Below, one piece after another: positions 30,600-31,302 of a DNA stretch of 31,302 bases. The first letter of the stretch is position 1. Each line of letters opens with the position of its first letter. The position numbers were made by a program, and so were the translations under genes. The notes beneath the pieces are model-generated. The model was not told where the DNA came from, did not search any database, and worked only from the letters and a program-made list of their open reading frames with translations. This DNA is from a virus. The DNA lies in the IMG/VR virus record IMGVR_UViG_3300028189_000040, positions 1 to 31,302 of that record; one strand, written 5' to 3'.

Positions 30600-31302
30600 A
30601 TGAGACATCAAGTTAGTATTCAAAGAGTAGTTAATCGTTATATTACCAAAGTCGCAAAAGAGAAATCTCTCAACTCACTTATAGATGAGAAGTTTAAGAC
30701 TTGGAAAGGTAAGAACCCCAATACAGGCAATGAGGTGGGTTATTGGACGGTTAAGGGTTGGAAGCAGATCACTAAGAAGCAATTATCAAAAGACAGCAAA
30801 AAGTCAAATCTGAAGGAATATGCTTTAGGGGTATTCAAGGAGTTTACGAAAGCGATAAAAGGAGATGGGGGTGAAGAGGGTGGGTCTAGTGATAAAGAAA
30901 TCCAAAAGACGATTGCAGATATGATTTCTAAACCTAATCTCGGTTTACCAGAAAAGGTATTCAAAGGAAACAAGTTTGCTTTAGAGGTAAAGAAACCATC
31001 ACAACAAGATGTTAAAGACCTCGCTAAAAGTTTAAGGGGTAGCTTTAAAACTCCAGGCTTCAATCGTGGTATGATCAAGCAAAACTTAGATGTTCTAGGG
31101 ACAGATGAGTGGATTAATAGGTCTGCTATGATGGTAGCTAGACCTCTTAGAGCATTGGGTGCAAAGTTATCTAAAGACGATGACTTTAAAGAAGCGGTCA
31201 GAGAAGCCCAAGAGTCCAACCCCGAAGTTGGAGGAGCCGCCAAGAACCTAGCCTCTAATTGGACTCAAAGCACAATCGCACCTATGGTTATTTCGTCACT
31301 TG
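30600..31302 (+). CDS. Tagged unknown protein, truncated at right edge
   Basis: An open frame runs from ATG 30600 to the window end (234 codons, no stop). The ribosome site is a modest GGAG/GGTGAG upstream. The protein begins MRHQVSIQRVVNRYITKVAK, the same type of N-terminus as the tagged proteins at 14511 and 17074. The rest is Lys-rich, helical and soluble, with a Gly/acidic linker (KGDGGEEGGSSDKE) near residue 95. No family is recognised in the visible part. The late motif upstream and the tag suggest a packaged or virion protein. Confidence 0.55.
   Translation, partial: MRHQVSIQRVVNRYITKVAKEKSLNSLIDEKFKTWKGKNPNTGNEVGYWTVKGWKQITKKQLSKDSKKSNLKEYALGVFKEFTKAIKGDGGEEGGSSDKEIQKTIADMISKPNLGLPEKVFKGNKFALEVKKPSQQDVKDLAKSLRGSFKTPGFNRGMIKQNLDVLGTDEWINRSAMMVARPLRALGAKLSKDDDFKEAVREAQESNPEVGGAAKNLASNWTQSTIAPMVISSL

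Overview
The window looks like part of a large, probably contractile-tailed (myovirus-like) phage of a Gram-negative, perhaps aquatic, host. The evidence is a block of baseplate and tail genes (baseplate J/gp47-like, gp25-like), two holin-like paralogues, a spanin-like envelope protein, a phage-type family A DNA polymerase and many small genes packed with overlapping stop/start codons. I saw no rRNA, tRNA, transposase, integrase or CRISPR array. The host cannot be named from the sequence.

Layout. (1) 1-12249, minus strand: tail and baseplate module. It holds an edge-truncated appendage protein, a small structural protein, a 1197-aa protein, a baseplate J protein with N-terminal Ig-like/FnIII domains, a gp25-like protein with a zinc-knuckle-like extension, and a 768-aa unknown. 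(2) 12428-13369, plus strand: a possible sigma-like regulator carrying a 36-bp tandem repeat. (3) 13453-17972, minus strand: a tightly packed late operon with a 16-codon leader ORF, two holin-like paralogues, a Gly-rich repeat protein, a thermonuclease-like enzyme, a GNAT-like enzyme and a membrane-segment protein. (4) 18036-20477: a Nudix hydrolase (+), a spanin-like protein (-), and a three-gene minus operon headed by a DUF1874-like protein, the family that includes the AcrIII-1 anti-CRISPR ring nucleases. (5) 20600-27079, plus strand: DNA polymerase A with two Cys-pair insertions, then a GNAT-like / PLP-enzyme / Cys-cluster gene set, small unknowns, an Hc1 histone-like protein and a helical protein. 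(6) 27282-31302: GGCT-like and membrane proteins (-), an FmdB-type zinc ribbon and neighbours (+), a GIY-YIG protein (-), and two plus-strand genes that look virion-related.

Two patterns cut across the gene list. First, at least four otherwise unrelated proteins, plus the 16-codon leader ORF, begin with a similar basic peptide around Q-R-V-A-S-R/K-Y/H-x-A-R. By analogy with the T4 capsid-targeting sequence, it could mark proteins for packaging into the head. Second, a sequence close to TTAATAGTTTCTTTATCT (two exact 18-nt copies on opposite strands, one near-exact copy and several degenerate copies) sits 25-55 nt before the starts of tail, lysis and tagged genes, and is often followed at once by a hairpin. 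It is a good candidate for this phage's late promoter. The DUF1874-like gene and the acyltransferase/PLP-enzyme cluster are the strongest candidates for host-defence interplay or an undescribed modification pathway.
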